The notes under the pieces: model-generated
Told to the model about the DNA's origin: nothing
The model's input: only the letters and a program-made list of their open reading frames with translations
The model's database searches: none
In this document: positions 8,951-17,419 of the stretch, piece after piece
Layout: each line of letters starts with the position of its first letter
Numbering within the stretch: position 1 is the first letter of the stretch
Program-made: the position numbers and the translations under genes
Assembly: GCA_017545245.1 (NCBI GenBank)
Contig: JAFWPB010000007.1
Location: forward strand, 100,592 to 164,591
Direction of reading: 5' to 3'
From: Clostridiales bacterium
GTDB taxonomy: Bacteria; Bacillota; Clostridia; Saccharofermentanales; Saccharofermentanaceae
DNA length: 64,000 nt

Positions 8951-9473
8951 AAGAGTCGCTGTCTCAAGGCAGATGCTTTCGCTGATGCGTTTGTGCAGGA
9001 CAGGCAAGGCAAGCTGCGGGCCAGTGCTTTTCGAGTACGGAAGGCTATGGTCCAGTGCTTTTCGAGCGGTATGATGGGGCAGATAAGTCGCGAATGTCGA
9101 AATTGCAAAAAACGACTTACAAATAGCGCCATTTGGGAATTCTTTTTTTGAGAAAGTAAGTCGGAAATCGGCAATTTTCATTTTTCGACTTAAAATCACT
9201 GAAAAACAGGCCGAAAAAGCAGTCGGAAAACGGCTTTTTCCATTTTCGGACTTACGCGGCGCAAAAAAAGTAAGTCGTTTTTTGGAAATATTGGATTTCC
9301 GACTTAAAAGCACTGTAAAACAGGCAAAAAAGTAAGTCGGGAACCAGCTTTTTCCAGTTCCCGACTTATGTGGTCTCAGAATTGTAAGTCGCAAACGGGC
9401 AAATCCGAGTTTCCGACTTATCTGTGAGGAGCTGTCTCTCTGTGGGATAGCAAATCTCTTTTGAGGCAGCCCC
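8951..9473. repeat. Gene-end element A: six-unit phased palindrome array with TAAGTCG half-sites
   Basis: This ~520-bp element fills the convergent gap between rlmD and the DUF4214 gene; I see no ORF in it. Six 36-bp units run 9084-9119, 9157-9192, 9219-9254 (left half-site degenerate), 9271-9306, 9333-9368 and 9385-9420. Each begins TAAGTCG and ends CGACTTA, with variable, partly self-complementary interiors. Centre-to-centre steps are 73, 62, 52, 62 and 52 bp. The left shoulder (8951-9070) carries two AAAAGCACT motifs and is related to the right shoulder of element C. The outer ends carry inverted copies of a GCTGTCTCAA-type sequence. The right end (9429-9473) can form a hairpin at the 3' side of the minus-strand gene. 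Confidence 0.75.
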
Positions 9474-9503
9474 TATATCTTCTTTAAGAAGCGTTTTTTC
9501 AAA

Positions 9504-11384
9504 TCAGATCGTACCACGATCGATGCTGTATTCCTTACAGATATTCGTAAACTCATCCGAGCTTGCAAATCCGGAAAGAACAGATGCACGGCTGGCGCCC
9601 TTATTCAGTTCGCCGACCCAATATGTCAATCCGCCTTCCTCAGGCTCTCTTCCCATAAATGTGCGATACAGTCTCGTCACGAACTCTTTATTGCTTGTCT
9701 TCAGGTTCTGGAACTCTTCCGACTCGAAGAAAAGTTTTGCTGCTGCAGAACCGGTCTGCTCAAGATTTGTCAGCGCAAGACTCCAGTAATTCAGGCCCTT
9801 CTCTTCCGGATCACGGCCGAGGCACTGCGTGTAAAGACGTGTTGCGAAGTTTTCCGCATTCGATGAAGCTTTCTCCGACTTAGCAGATGGCGCACCTGAC
9901 TTTATGCCGTAGGAAGCACAGATGTTGCACCATTCTTTCGAATCGATGAAACTCTTGATGACTTCTTCTCTGGTCATTGCTTTTTTCTGCAGTTCGCCAA
10001 TCCAGTAATTCTTTCCACCCTGATCCGCTTCTCTTCCGAAGAATGTCTGGTACAAGATATCAATAAACTTCTCCAATGGGTAGTTCAGCTTTTTGAACTC
10101 AGGACCAAGGAGGAAGAATTCCGCGCATTCCGCACCGCTCTTCAGACCCTTCTTGATTTCCGATGTCCAGTACTTCATACCATCTGCATCCGACTCTCTT
10201 CCAAGAGCCACAGTATAGAGACGCTCTACAAATTCATCGAAAGTCATATCCGGTACCGGTATTGGAGCCGGCTCAGTATCTGTAAACACCGCGTTTACCA
10301 AAGCAAAACGTGTTCCGCCGGAAACTGCAATATTGTCTTTTATTTTGATCTCAAGTTTTGCTACCCTGGATACATCAATACAGAATGACTTTGGCAAGGA
10401 GTCTGGAGTAAGCCGGTATTCATTGAGTTCATTTTTCGTGTTGTAGTCAATGAAGGAAATCTTCGTATCAAAATTGGTAGTGTTATAGCTCGGGAGTGTA
10501 ACTATTTCACCAACAAGATATCTGGAGTTATTGGCATAGACATCATAGACAGAATCTACCCAGCTTATCTCATCCTTATCATTCCATCTTGCAACCCATG
10601 CAACAATACCATGATCATAGTGTTTATTATTGACGTCCACACCTTTGTTTTTCGTATAATTCTCAAGTGTACGGATTGAGCTGTCCCCTTCATTTCCTTC
10701 GTATCTTGTTGTCTTCACCACCTGACAGTCACTTAGATATTCCGGTGCATCATCGCTTGCATATTTATCCTTGGAAAAGTATGCATTAACGATACCGATT
10801 TTTGTCCCGCCCATCTCTGCCTGAAGGTCTTTGACCCTGATTTCGAGGAAAGAAATATTAGTTACATCTATCGTGAAAGGATTATATCCTGTTGACGATG
10901 CGGCCATGCTATAGGAGCCAACACATTTATCTTCATAATTTAAAAATTGGACACTCACATTAAATCTACTCGTGTTATAACTTTCCAAAATAACCAAATG
11001 CCCATGTAAATACAGTTCTTCTTTATACGGATCATGAAAATCCGTTAGATTTAATACCGTACTTGCCCAGCTTTTTTCCTGCTTGTAATTCCATCTTGCG
11101 ATCCATGCTTCGAGGCCGTGAGTATAACTGTTTCCTTTCAGATCACATGCACCGCCGCCGTCATACTTATCTTTGATCGGTGCAATATAGCTATCACCCA
11201 TGTTTCCGGTATATCTGTCACTGGTAAGAACTTTACAATCCTCGAGATATACCCTTTCCGATTTAGAAGACTCGTCTGCTCTCACCTGTGTCTTCTTTCC
11301 AATCTGTGACGAGAAGAAAGGAACGCTTGTTAAAGTACAGGTCACCGCAATTACCAAACTTAAAAACTTAACTGATCTCCGCAT
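9504..11384 (-). CDS. Secreted NPCBM-like/DUF4214 protein, paralogue 1
   Basis: The 626-residue protein has a signal peptide (~1-36), two carbohydrate-binding-like beta modules (~45-208 and ~215-372) and two DUF4214 blocks (~385-490 and ~510-620). Each module has the pattern YLxDCxVxxxxRYxGNxGDS... with YxHGLEAWIARWN, resembling NPCBM domains. The DUF4214 blocks repeat RLYxxxLGRxxxxxGxxYW. DUF4214 is a small repeat domain of bacterial surface and S-layer-associated proteins. AGGAGGG lies 6 bases before the ATG. The gene follows a near-identical paralogue on the same strand. I infer a role in binding polysaccharide at the cell surface; no catalytic domain is visible. Confidence 0.8.
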   Translation of the reverse strand: MRRSVKFLSLVIAVTCTLTSVPFFSSQIGKKTQVRADESSKSERVYLEDCKVLTSDRYTGNMGDSYIAPIKDKYDGGGACDLKGNSYTHGLEAWIARWNYKQEKSWASTVLNLTDFHDPYKEELYLHGHLVILESYNTSRFNVSVQFLNYEDKCVGSYSMAASSTGYNPFTIDVTNISFLEIRVKDLQAEMGGTKIGIVNAYFSKDKYASDDAPEYLSDCQVVKTTRYEGNEGDSSIRTLENYTKNKGVDVNNKHYDHGIVAWVARWNDKDEISWVDSVYDVYANNSRYLVGEIVTLPSYNTTNFDTKISFIDYNTKNELNEYRLTPDSLPKSFCIDVSRVAKLEIKIKDNIAVSGGTRFALVNAVFTDTEPAPIPVPDMTFDEFVERLYTVALGRESDADGMKYWTSEIKKGLKSGAECAEFFLLGPEFKKLNYPLEKFIDILYQTFFGREADQGGKNYWIGELQKKAMTREEVIKSFIDSKEWCNICASYGIKSGAPSAKSEKASSNAENFATRLYTQCLGRDPEEKGLNYWSLALTNLEQTGSAAAKLFFESEEFQNLKTSNKEFVTRLYRTFMGREPEEGGLTYWVGELNKGASRASVLSGFASSDEFTNICKEYSIDRGTI

Positions 11385-11527
11385 TTTCTACCCTCCTATT
11401 CAAAAGAACTGTTACCGGCCGTTTTGTTCGTCCTGTATAAAGAAATCCTTACACATTCTAATTATATCGGGTGATAGGGGGAATGCAAAGCGCATGAAAA
11501 GCGAAATAAGACCTTCCGAAGCTAAAA

Positions 11528-11569
11528 GAGGCGCCCCAAAAGTGAATCACATCACCTTTGAGGCACCTC
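11528..11569 (-). terminator. Terminator-like hairpin of the GGGGC-GTCTCAAAA family (short form)
   Basis: The arms (GAGGCGCCCCAAAAGTGA and its imperfect complement) are separated by only a few bases. Read on the minus strand it lies 31 bp after the stop of the gene at 11601 and is followed by TTTT, so it should terminate that gene. It is the compact relative of the ends of elements A, B and C. Confidence 0.75.
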
Positions 11570-11600
11570 CCTATCTTCTTTTAAGAAATGATCTTACTGA

Positions 11601-13484
11601 TCAGATCGTACCACGATCGATGCTGTATTCCTTACAGATATTCGTAAACTCATCTGAGCTTGCAAATCCGGAAAGAACAGATGCACGGCTGGCTCCCTTA
11701 TTCAGTTCGCCGATCCAATAGTTCAAGCCATCTTCCTCTGGCTCTCTTCCCATGAATGTACGATACAGTCTCGTAATGAACTCTTTATTGGTTGTCTTCA
11801 GGTTCTGGAATTCTTCCGACTCGAAGAACAGTTTCGCTGCTGCTGCACCGCTCTGTTCCAGGTTCGTAAGAGCAAGGCTCCAGTAATTCAGTCCCTTTTC
11901 TTCCGGATCACGGCCGAGGCACTGCGTGTAAAGACGTGTTGCGAAATCTTCCGCATTCGATGAAGCTTTCTCCGACTTAGCAGATGGCGCACCCGACTTC
12001 ACGCCGTAGGAAGAACAGATATTGCACCATTCTTTCGAATCCACGAAACTCTTAACGACGTCATCTCTGGTCATAGTACCCTTCTGCAGTTCGCCAATCC
12101 AGTAATTCTTTCCACCCTGATCCGCTTCTCTTCCGAAGAATGTCTGATACAAAGTATCAATAAACTTCTCCAAAGGGTAGTTCAGTTTTTTGAACTCAGG
12201 TCCTAAGAGGAAGAATTCCGCGCATTCCGCACCGCTCTTCAGACCCTTCTTGATTTCCGACGTCCAGTACTTCATACCATCTGCATCCGACTCTCTTCCA
12301 AGAGCCACAGTATAGAGACGCTCTACAAATTCATCGAAACTCACTTCCGGTACCGGGATAGGCGTCGGTTCAGTATCCGTAAACTTCACATCACCCAAGA
12401 AGAAAAGTGTTTGCATGGAAACCGGGATATTGTCTTGTATTTTGATCTCAAGCTTCGCTACCCTAGATACATCAATACAGAATGTCTTCGGCAAGGAGTC
12501 TGGAGTAAGCCGGTATTCATTGAGTTCATTTTTCGTGTTGTAGTCAATAAAGGATAATTTTGCATCAAAATTGGTGGTGTTATGACTCGGAAGTGTACCA
12601 ATTTCACCTACAAGATACCTGCAATTACTTGCAGATACATCAAAGATAGAATCTACCCATCCTTTCTCATCCTTATCTACCACTCTGTTTAAAAAAGCAA
12701 CAATACCATGATCATAGTGTTTTTTATTGACATCTACACCTCTGTTTTTTGAAAAATACTCAAGAGTATAGATACCGCTGCCCCCTTCTGCTTCATCATA
12801 TTGTGATTGCTTCACGATACGACAGTCACTCAGATATTCCGGTTCATCAATATTCGCATATTTATCCTTGGAGAAGTATGCATTTACAATACCTATCCTG
12901 GTACCGCCCATTTCTGCCTGAAGGTCTTTTACATTTATCTCGAGAAAATCTGTATTAGTCACATCTATCGTAAAAGGATTCAACCCGGTTGAAGAGGCAG
13001 TCATGGTATATGTGCCAAGACCATCTCCATATATATATCTTGAAAAACGAACTTGCACCCGGAATTCGCTCGTGTTATAGCTATCCAGAACAACTAACTG
13101 TCCATGCAAATACAGTTCTTCTTTATACGGCTCATGAAAATCGACAAGATTTAATACCGTGGTTGCCCAACTTGATTCTTTCTTGAAATTCCATCTCGCG
13201 ATCCATGCTTCGAGGCCGTGAGTATAACTGTTTCCTTTCAGATCACATGCACCGCCTTCATCATACTTATCTTTGATCGGCGCAATATAACTGTCACCCA
13301 TGTTTCCGGTATATCTATCGCTGGTTAAGACTTTACAATCTTCGAGATATATCCGTTCCGATTTAGAAGACTCGTCTGCTCTCACCTGTGTCTTCTTTCC
13401 GATCTGTGACGAAAGAAAAGGAACGCTTGTTAAAGTACAGGTCACCGCAATTACCAAACTTAAAAACTTAACTGATCTCCGCAT
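11601..13484 (-). CDS. Secreted NPCBM-like/DUF4214 protein, paralogue 2
   Basis: This 627-residue protein is a tandem duplicate of the gene at 9504-11384 with the same order: signal peptide, two NPCBM-like modules, two DUF4214 blocks. The first ~100 residues, the C-terminal ~240 residues and the region just upstream of the ATG are almost identical between copies. The middle (about residues 105-270 and 345-375) has diverged markedly; here the second module reads VAFLNRVVDKDEKGWVDS where the other copy reads VAWVARWNDKDEISWVDS. Such mosaic divergence points to gene conversion at the ends or selection in the binding modules. It probably has the same surface-binding role with altered ligand preference, which is inference. 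Confidence 0.8.
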   Translation of the reverse strand: MRRSVKFLSLVIAVTCTLTSVPFLSSQIGKKTQVRADESSKSERIYLEDCKVLTSDRYTGNMGDSYIAPIKDKYDEGGACDLKGNSYTHGLEAWIARWNFKKESSWATTVLNLVDFHEPYKEELYLHGQLVVLDSYNTSEFRVQVRFSRYIYGDGLGTYTMTASSTGLNPFTIDVTNTDFLEINVKDLQAEMGGTRIGIVNAYFSKDKYANIDEPEYLSDCRIVKQSQYDEAEGGSGIYTLEYFSKNRGVDVNKKHYDHGIVAFLNRVVDKDEKGWVDSIFDVSASNCRYLVGEIGTLPSHNTTNFDAKLSFIDYNTKNELNEYRLTPDSLPKTFCIDVSRVAKLEIKIQDNIPVSMQTLFFLGDVKFTDTEPTPIPVPEVSFDEFVERLYTVALGRESDADGMKYWTSEIKKGLKSGAECAEFFLLGPEFKKLNYPLEKFIDTLYQTFFGREADQGGKNYWIGELQKGTMTRDDVVKSFVDSKEWCNICSSYGVKSGAPSAKSEKASSNAEDFATRLYTQCLGRDPEEKGLNYWSLALTNLEQSGAAAAKLFFESEEFQNLKTTNKEFITRLYRTFMGREPEEDGLNYWIGELNKGASRASVLSGFASSDEFTNICKEYSIDRGTI

Positions 13485-13608
13485 TTTCTACCCTCCTATT
13501 CAAAAGAACTGTTACCGGCCTCTTTGTCCGACCGATATAAAGAATTCTTTACACAGTTTAATTATATATGGCGCCAGAGGAGGTTCAAACTGCACAAATA
13601 GCAAAATA

Positions 13609-13668
13609 AAGCCTTCCGAAGTCTCATCCTGGAGCTTTTCTCCAGAAAGTGACAACGGAAGGCTTTTT
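13609..13668 (-). terminator. Bidirectional terminator after the cellodextrin phosphorylase gene
   Basis: A 10-11 bp outer stem (AAAGCCTTCCG against CGGAAGGCTTT) encloses an inner CTGGAG/CTCCAG hairpin. Both sides carry T- or A-rich runs. It lies 20 bp after the stop of the gene at 13688 and before the promoter of the DUF4214 paralogue. Confidence 0.8.
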
Positions 13669-13687
13669 GTTATTCTATCAATCTACA

Positions 13688-16669
13688 TTAGAACTGTACG
13701 GCAACTTCATGTACCTTTCCATCATCAAAGATCGGTACTCGTACTCCATCGATTGCAGCACCATCCACTGTGATTGATACGCCATCCTTTGTTCTTCTGA
13801 ATCCCTCCGGCTTATTCACCGTAATGTGATACTGGGCTTTACCGGAAGTAACCATGATATCTTCGGCAGTATCCTCCGGACGAAGGATCGGTTCTACGAT
13901 CAGGGCGTCACTTGTAAAGTCTACACCGAAACTTGTGAAGAGGCACAGCAGGAGCCATGTAGATGTACCGGACAGCGTCGGTCCGATATTCTCTCCTGTC
14001 TCGGAGTTATTGTACTGTGTGCAGAGTCTCGGGTTACCGCAGACCGTAAACGGAGAAGTCAGCGTGCGGTACGGCAGGATACGGTCGATGACCCAGAATG
14101 CCGTTCTTGCAAGACGCTCCGCCAGAGCCTTGTCACTGACTGCTTTACTTGCCTTGAGCATCGCAGCTGCAGCCATCATGTTGGCGTGCTTAAATACCGC
14201 ACCATTCTCACGGTCGCCCTGGTAATACAGTGCAACGTCGATCTTCGGTGCGATCTTCGGATAATCTACGCCCGTGCAGAGACGGAATCCAAACGGTGTC
14301 TTAAGGTTGTTGTCGAGTGTATCGAGCATGGTCGAAATCTGCTCTTCCGATGCGCAATCAGCCAGAACTGCCCAGCTGAAGGAGTTCAGGAAGTATGTGC
14401 CGACCTTGCCCTCTTCGATAACGAGACCGTCGCCCTTGGCGCCGAGGTAGGAAAGCTCCGGTTTATTCTTCCGGTTGAAAAGAACTCGTGCGAAGTAGTC
14501 GTCTTTCCATGCGTATTCGTTGATGCGGGTCTTCAAATCAGAAGAAACACCCTCGAGGTACTTCGCATAGTCTTCATCTCCACAGTGACGGAACATGCCG
14601 ATTGCTGCGTCGACTGCTACCTTCAGGAGGCAGCCGTTCATGACAGACTCACTGTACTCGGATTCATATGCCACTTCGCCGAAAGCCTTGCCGCTCTTGC
14701 TGAGCTGCTCATTATAGTTCTCGATCTTCGTCGGACCATTGACGCAATCCGGGTCAACACGCAGACAGTCATTCCAGTCTGCACGGTCGATGAGCGGAAT
14801 GCCGTGTGCACCGACGGAAATCTTGTAGGAGTACGTAAATACAGCCTTGATCGTATCGAGGATCGAACGGGTCTTTCCTTCTGATCCGGCAACCGGGAGT
14901 TCCTCTTTCAGGAAATCGTAGTCTGCCGTCAGACTCATGAAACGGTCGAGAGCCTGGAGCAGCCAGAGCGCGTCGTCCGACCACCAGCCGGGTTCTTTGC
15001 CCTTCCAGTAGAAGTTATGGTTTGCATATCCTTCCTCGTAGATATTGGAAGCCCACTCGCGGAGAAGCTTCTTGACGAATTCCACTTCGCCCATGCCAGC
15101 AAAATAGTACATGGATGCGAAAATATCCTGGATCTCACGGAAGCCGATCTCACGGTAACCCTTCTGTGTCCAGTCCAGAGAACGGGAAACGAAGGTCTGA
15201 TAGAATACCTGGAACGGCAGGTTGTTATTTACATATGCCTCAAAATCCTTGTCTGCATGCTTGATCTGCATGTAGGAAGCGTACTTCTTTGTGAAAGAGA
15301 TCACTTTATCCAGGCAGGACGGAAGCGCTGATGCATCGGAGAAACGAGCGATCAAAGCTTCGAGTTCTTCCTTCATGGTGATGTCTTCCTTGTAATCCGG
15401 ATTTACGCAATCCGAAGACAGGCAGGTAAAGTTGTCGATCTGGATCTTTGCGCCGCCATTTACGGTAAACGGAGCGGATACAGCAAAGAAGCCAGGTCCT
15501 TTTCGAGAATGCGCATTCGAAAGAACTGCAGCGAACTGCGGGTTGTCCAGTGTTCCGGCGCCAACAAAGTCAGCATAACGTGCGCAGAACTGATCCGGGA
15601 AGATCACTTTGCCACCATCGTGTACCATGAGCGTGTTGTAGCGGATATTGCCCTTCGTCCACTTCGGATTCGGGTTGAAGGAGATCGCGCGGATCTCATC
15701 GTTATCGCCATAGAAAACTTCGGACTGGGCTACGACTGTCGAGAAGATAACATCTTCACGGAGTGCGTGCACTTCCTGTGTACCGAACATGCCGGTGTAA
15801 ACGATGCGGAGATGACGGTTGCGGTTTCCGTTGTTCGTGATCTCGATCAACTGGGCTTCGGTTGCAACCGGAAGGCCCTCTTCCTGTGGAACGATAAAGA
15901 TCGTACGACGGACGGAAAGGCCATCTTTAAGAGTATATTCAATCACCGTGCGGTTCTGTGCGTGACGGCACTCTGCTTTCTCGACCGAATCCTGCTTGGC
16001 AGAACCGGAATAGAAGATCACCTTGCCATTCTCGACCAGATAGAACTGACGGTTTGCCGGGAAGCCATTTTGTTCCGGCAGATAGTCCCAACGTGTTGCG
16101 AGGACCTGCGTGTCTGCATGGGAACGGAAGCATCCACCACCGAGACGGTCAATCGCACTCTTCGGTGTACTCTGAAGCGGATGGTCAAATCCGATACGGT
16201 TACCGATAAGAAGGTTCGTGTAGTAGTGCGGGCCCGGAGCAGGAGATGCCAGATCACAGATCAGCTCGCCGCCTTCATCAAGCTTGCCGCCCCACTCGGA
16301 AGCATACTCAATGATCGGCTCAGCAACAGCAAGGATCTCTTTTCCTTCTTCTTCCTCAGTCAGATCGCCGACGCCGCCGTTATCCTCAATATACAAGTGA
16401 TACTTTCCATCTTTCTTCACAATCAAGACGGAATACTTTGACTGGGCACAGGCGGATACATATTCGCAGATCGCTTCTTCTGAAAGAAGTGCTGCACAGA
16501 CCGGCGCCGCGAAAGGAAGTCCCGCTACACCGAATACTACACCTCCGTCCAGCATGGAAATGTATTGAGCGGCGACTTCACCGCAAGCGGCCTTCTCTCC
16601 GAATCTCTTCTTCAAGACCTCAGCAGCCGGAGCAGCTACGCCCCTTGCTCTCTCGTTTCGTAATGCCAT
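13688..16669 (-). CDS. GH94 glycoside phosphorylase, probably cellodextrin phosphorylase
   Basis: The ~993-residue cytoplasmic enzyme of family GH94 presumably cleaves beta-1,4-glucan oligosaccharides with phosphate to give glucose 1-phosphate. Visible features are an N-terminal beta-sandwich with GPHYYTNLLIGNRIGFDHP, the (alpha/alpha)6 catalytic domain with GWWSDDALWLLQALDRF, the acid motif RADWNDCL (~residue 628), and the C-terminal GPTLSGTSTWLLL. The length fits cellodextrin phosphorylases (~980-1000) rather than cellobiose phosphorylases (~810). The ATG at 16669 is chosen because GGAGG lies 5 bases upstream. The cellobiose phosphorylase gene lies upstream on the same strand, which supports cellodextrin breakdown. 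Other beta-glucan specificities in GH94 cannot be excluded. Confidence 0.8.
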   Translation of the reverse strand: MALRNERARGVAAPAAEVLKKRFGEKAACGEVAAQYISMLDGGVVFGVAGLPFAAPVCAALLSEEAICEYVSACAQSKYSVLIVKKDGKYHLYIEDNGGVGDLTEEEEGKEILAVAEPIIEYASEWGGKLDEGGELICDLASPAPGPHYYTNLLIGNRIGFDHPLQSTPKSAIDRLGGGCFRSHADTQVLATRWDYLPEQNGFPANRQFYLVENGKVIFYSGSAKQDSVEKAECRHAQNRTVIEYTLKDGLSVRRTIFIVPQEEGLPVATEAQLIEITNNGNRNRHLRIVYTGMFGTQEVHALREDVIFSTVVAQSEVFYGDNDEIRAISFNPNPKWTKGNIRYNTLMVHDGGKVIFPDQFCARYADFVGAGTLDNPQFAAVLSNAHSRKGPGFFAVSAPFTVNGGAKIQIDNFTCLSSDCVNPDYKEDITMKEELEALIARFSDASALPSCLDKVISFTKKYASYMQIKHADKDFEAYVNNNLPFQVFYQTFVSRSLDWTQKGYREIGFREIQDIFASMYYFAGMGEVEFVKKLLREWASNIYEEGYANHNFYWKGKEPGWWSDDALWLLQALDRFMSLTADYDFLKEELPVAGSEGKTRSILDTIKAVFTYSYKISVGAHGIPLIDRADWNDCLRVDPDCVNGPTKIENYNEQLSKSGKAFGEVAYESEYSESVMNGCLLKVAVDAAIGMFRHCGDEDYAKYLEGVSSDLKTRINEYAWKDDYFARVLFNRKNKPELSYLGAKGDGLVIEEGKVGTYFLNSFSWAVLADCASEEQISTMLDTLDNNLKTPFGFRLCTGVDYPKIAPKIDVALYYQGDRENGAVFKHANMMAAAAMLKASKAVSDKALAERLARTAFWVIDRILPYRTLTSPFTVCGNPRLCTQYNNSETGENIGPTLSGTSTWLLLCLFTSFGVDFTSDALIVEPILRPEDTAEDIMVTSGKAQYHITVNKPEGFRRTKDGVSITVDGAAIDGVRVPIFDDGKVHEVAVQF

Positions 16670-17419
16670 AGAAACCTCCAATCCATTGCACATGGCTCCT
16701 GCACAATGACACACTATATCTTTTTTTATCTTACCATGAAATATTCATCTTTTGTCTATAAAATACAGAAGCCTGTCCGGCATAAAAATGCGCGAACAGG
16801 TTCATCTTGAAAACTCTCGAACGCTTGTCTTCACCCCTCATATAGACGTACGTCCGTAGTGGAAGATATCCCCTTCCGCTGCCCGATTGTGCACTAGACC
16901 AGATCCCCGACGCTTGCCTAGCATCTCCCCCTCTAGATCCACCAAATCACCAACCCCAACAGGTGATTTTTCGGATATGTCCACAATCGCAGCATACGAA
17001 CCGTCCGAAACAAAGCATATTACCTGTCTATCGCCTTTTCCGCCACCAGCATCATATTTGCACTCGGAACGTATCTCATTTCCCAGCCATAGGAAGATCT
17101 ACGTGCGACCGGGTTCCTTCTTCACACACCCAGGTCTTTTACAGTCTTTCCGCGGATCCTTGCGGAACTGTCCTTGCGCAAATGATAGATGCCGGCATCG
17201 TCCCTGCTCGCTTACGGGAAAGTACCCTGTATCCGCCGGTTCAAATCGTGTCGCCTCCTGTCTCCTCAAACAGGCTGCGGGATTTGACCGGTTTCGTCTC
17301 AAAGCATGCACGGGTCGGCATATAGCCGCAGGCATATGACTTTGCTGTCGGAACCATCCCGCGTGACTCAAATTCGTCCTCAAAGCCACGCGAGATGGGG
17401 AATCCCCTTGTTTGTTCTA
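16670..17419 (-). other. 750-bp gap between the two phosphorylase genes: hairpin-rich, possible structured RNA or decayed gene
   Basis: No intact gene is visible. On the minus strand an open frame of 86 codons without a usual start (17098-16838) and a 38-codon ORF (17357-17241) look protein-like but are separated by stops, as in a decayed gene. The distal part (about 17130-17410) is dense in inverted repeats. One is CGCGTGGCT against AGTCACGCG (17360-17393). Another is ACAGTTCCGC against GCGGAAAGACTGT, around 17136-17175. A third is the palindrome GATGCCGGCATC. I could not match it to RNase P RNA, tmRNA, SRP RNA or a riboswitch by eye. Confidence 0.35.

Noticed and set aside
9084..9420. Interpretation of array A as a CRISPR
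   Set aside because: Units share only their 7-bp ends, interiors vary, spacers vary from 16 to 37 bp, and no cas gene is in the window.
13826..16441. Long plus-strand frames (13826-14884, 15509-16441)
   Set aside because: They are antisense shadows of the cellodextrin phosphorylase gene, Cys/Arg/Val-rich and without family motifs.
17232..17255. T-loop-like GGTTCAAATC as a possible tRNA
   Set aside because: The flanking bases do not form a T stem, and no acceptor, D or anticodon arm can be built around it.
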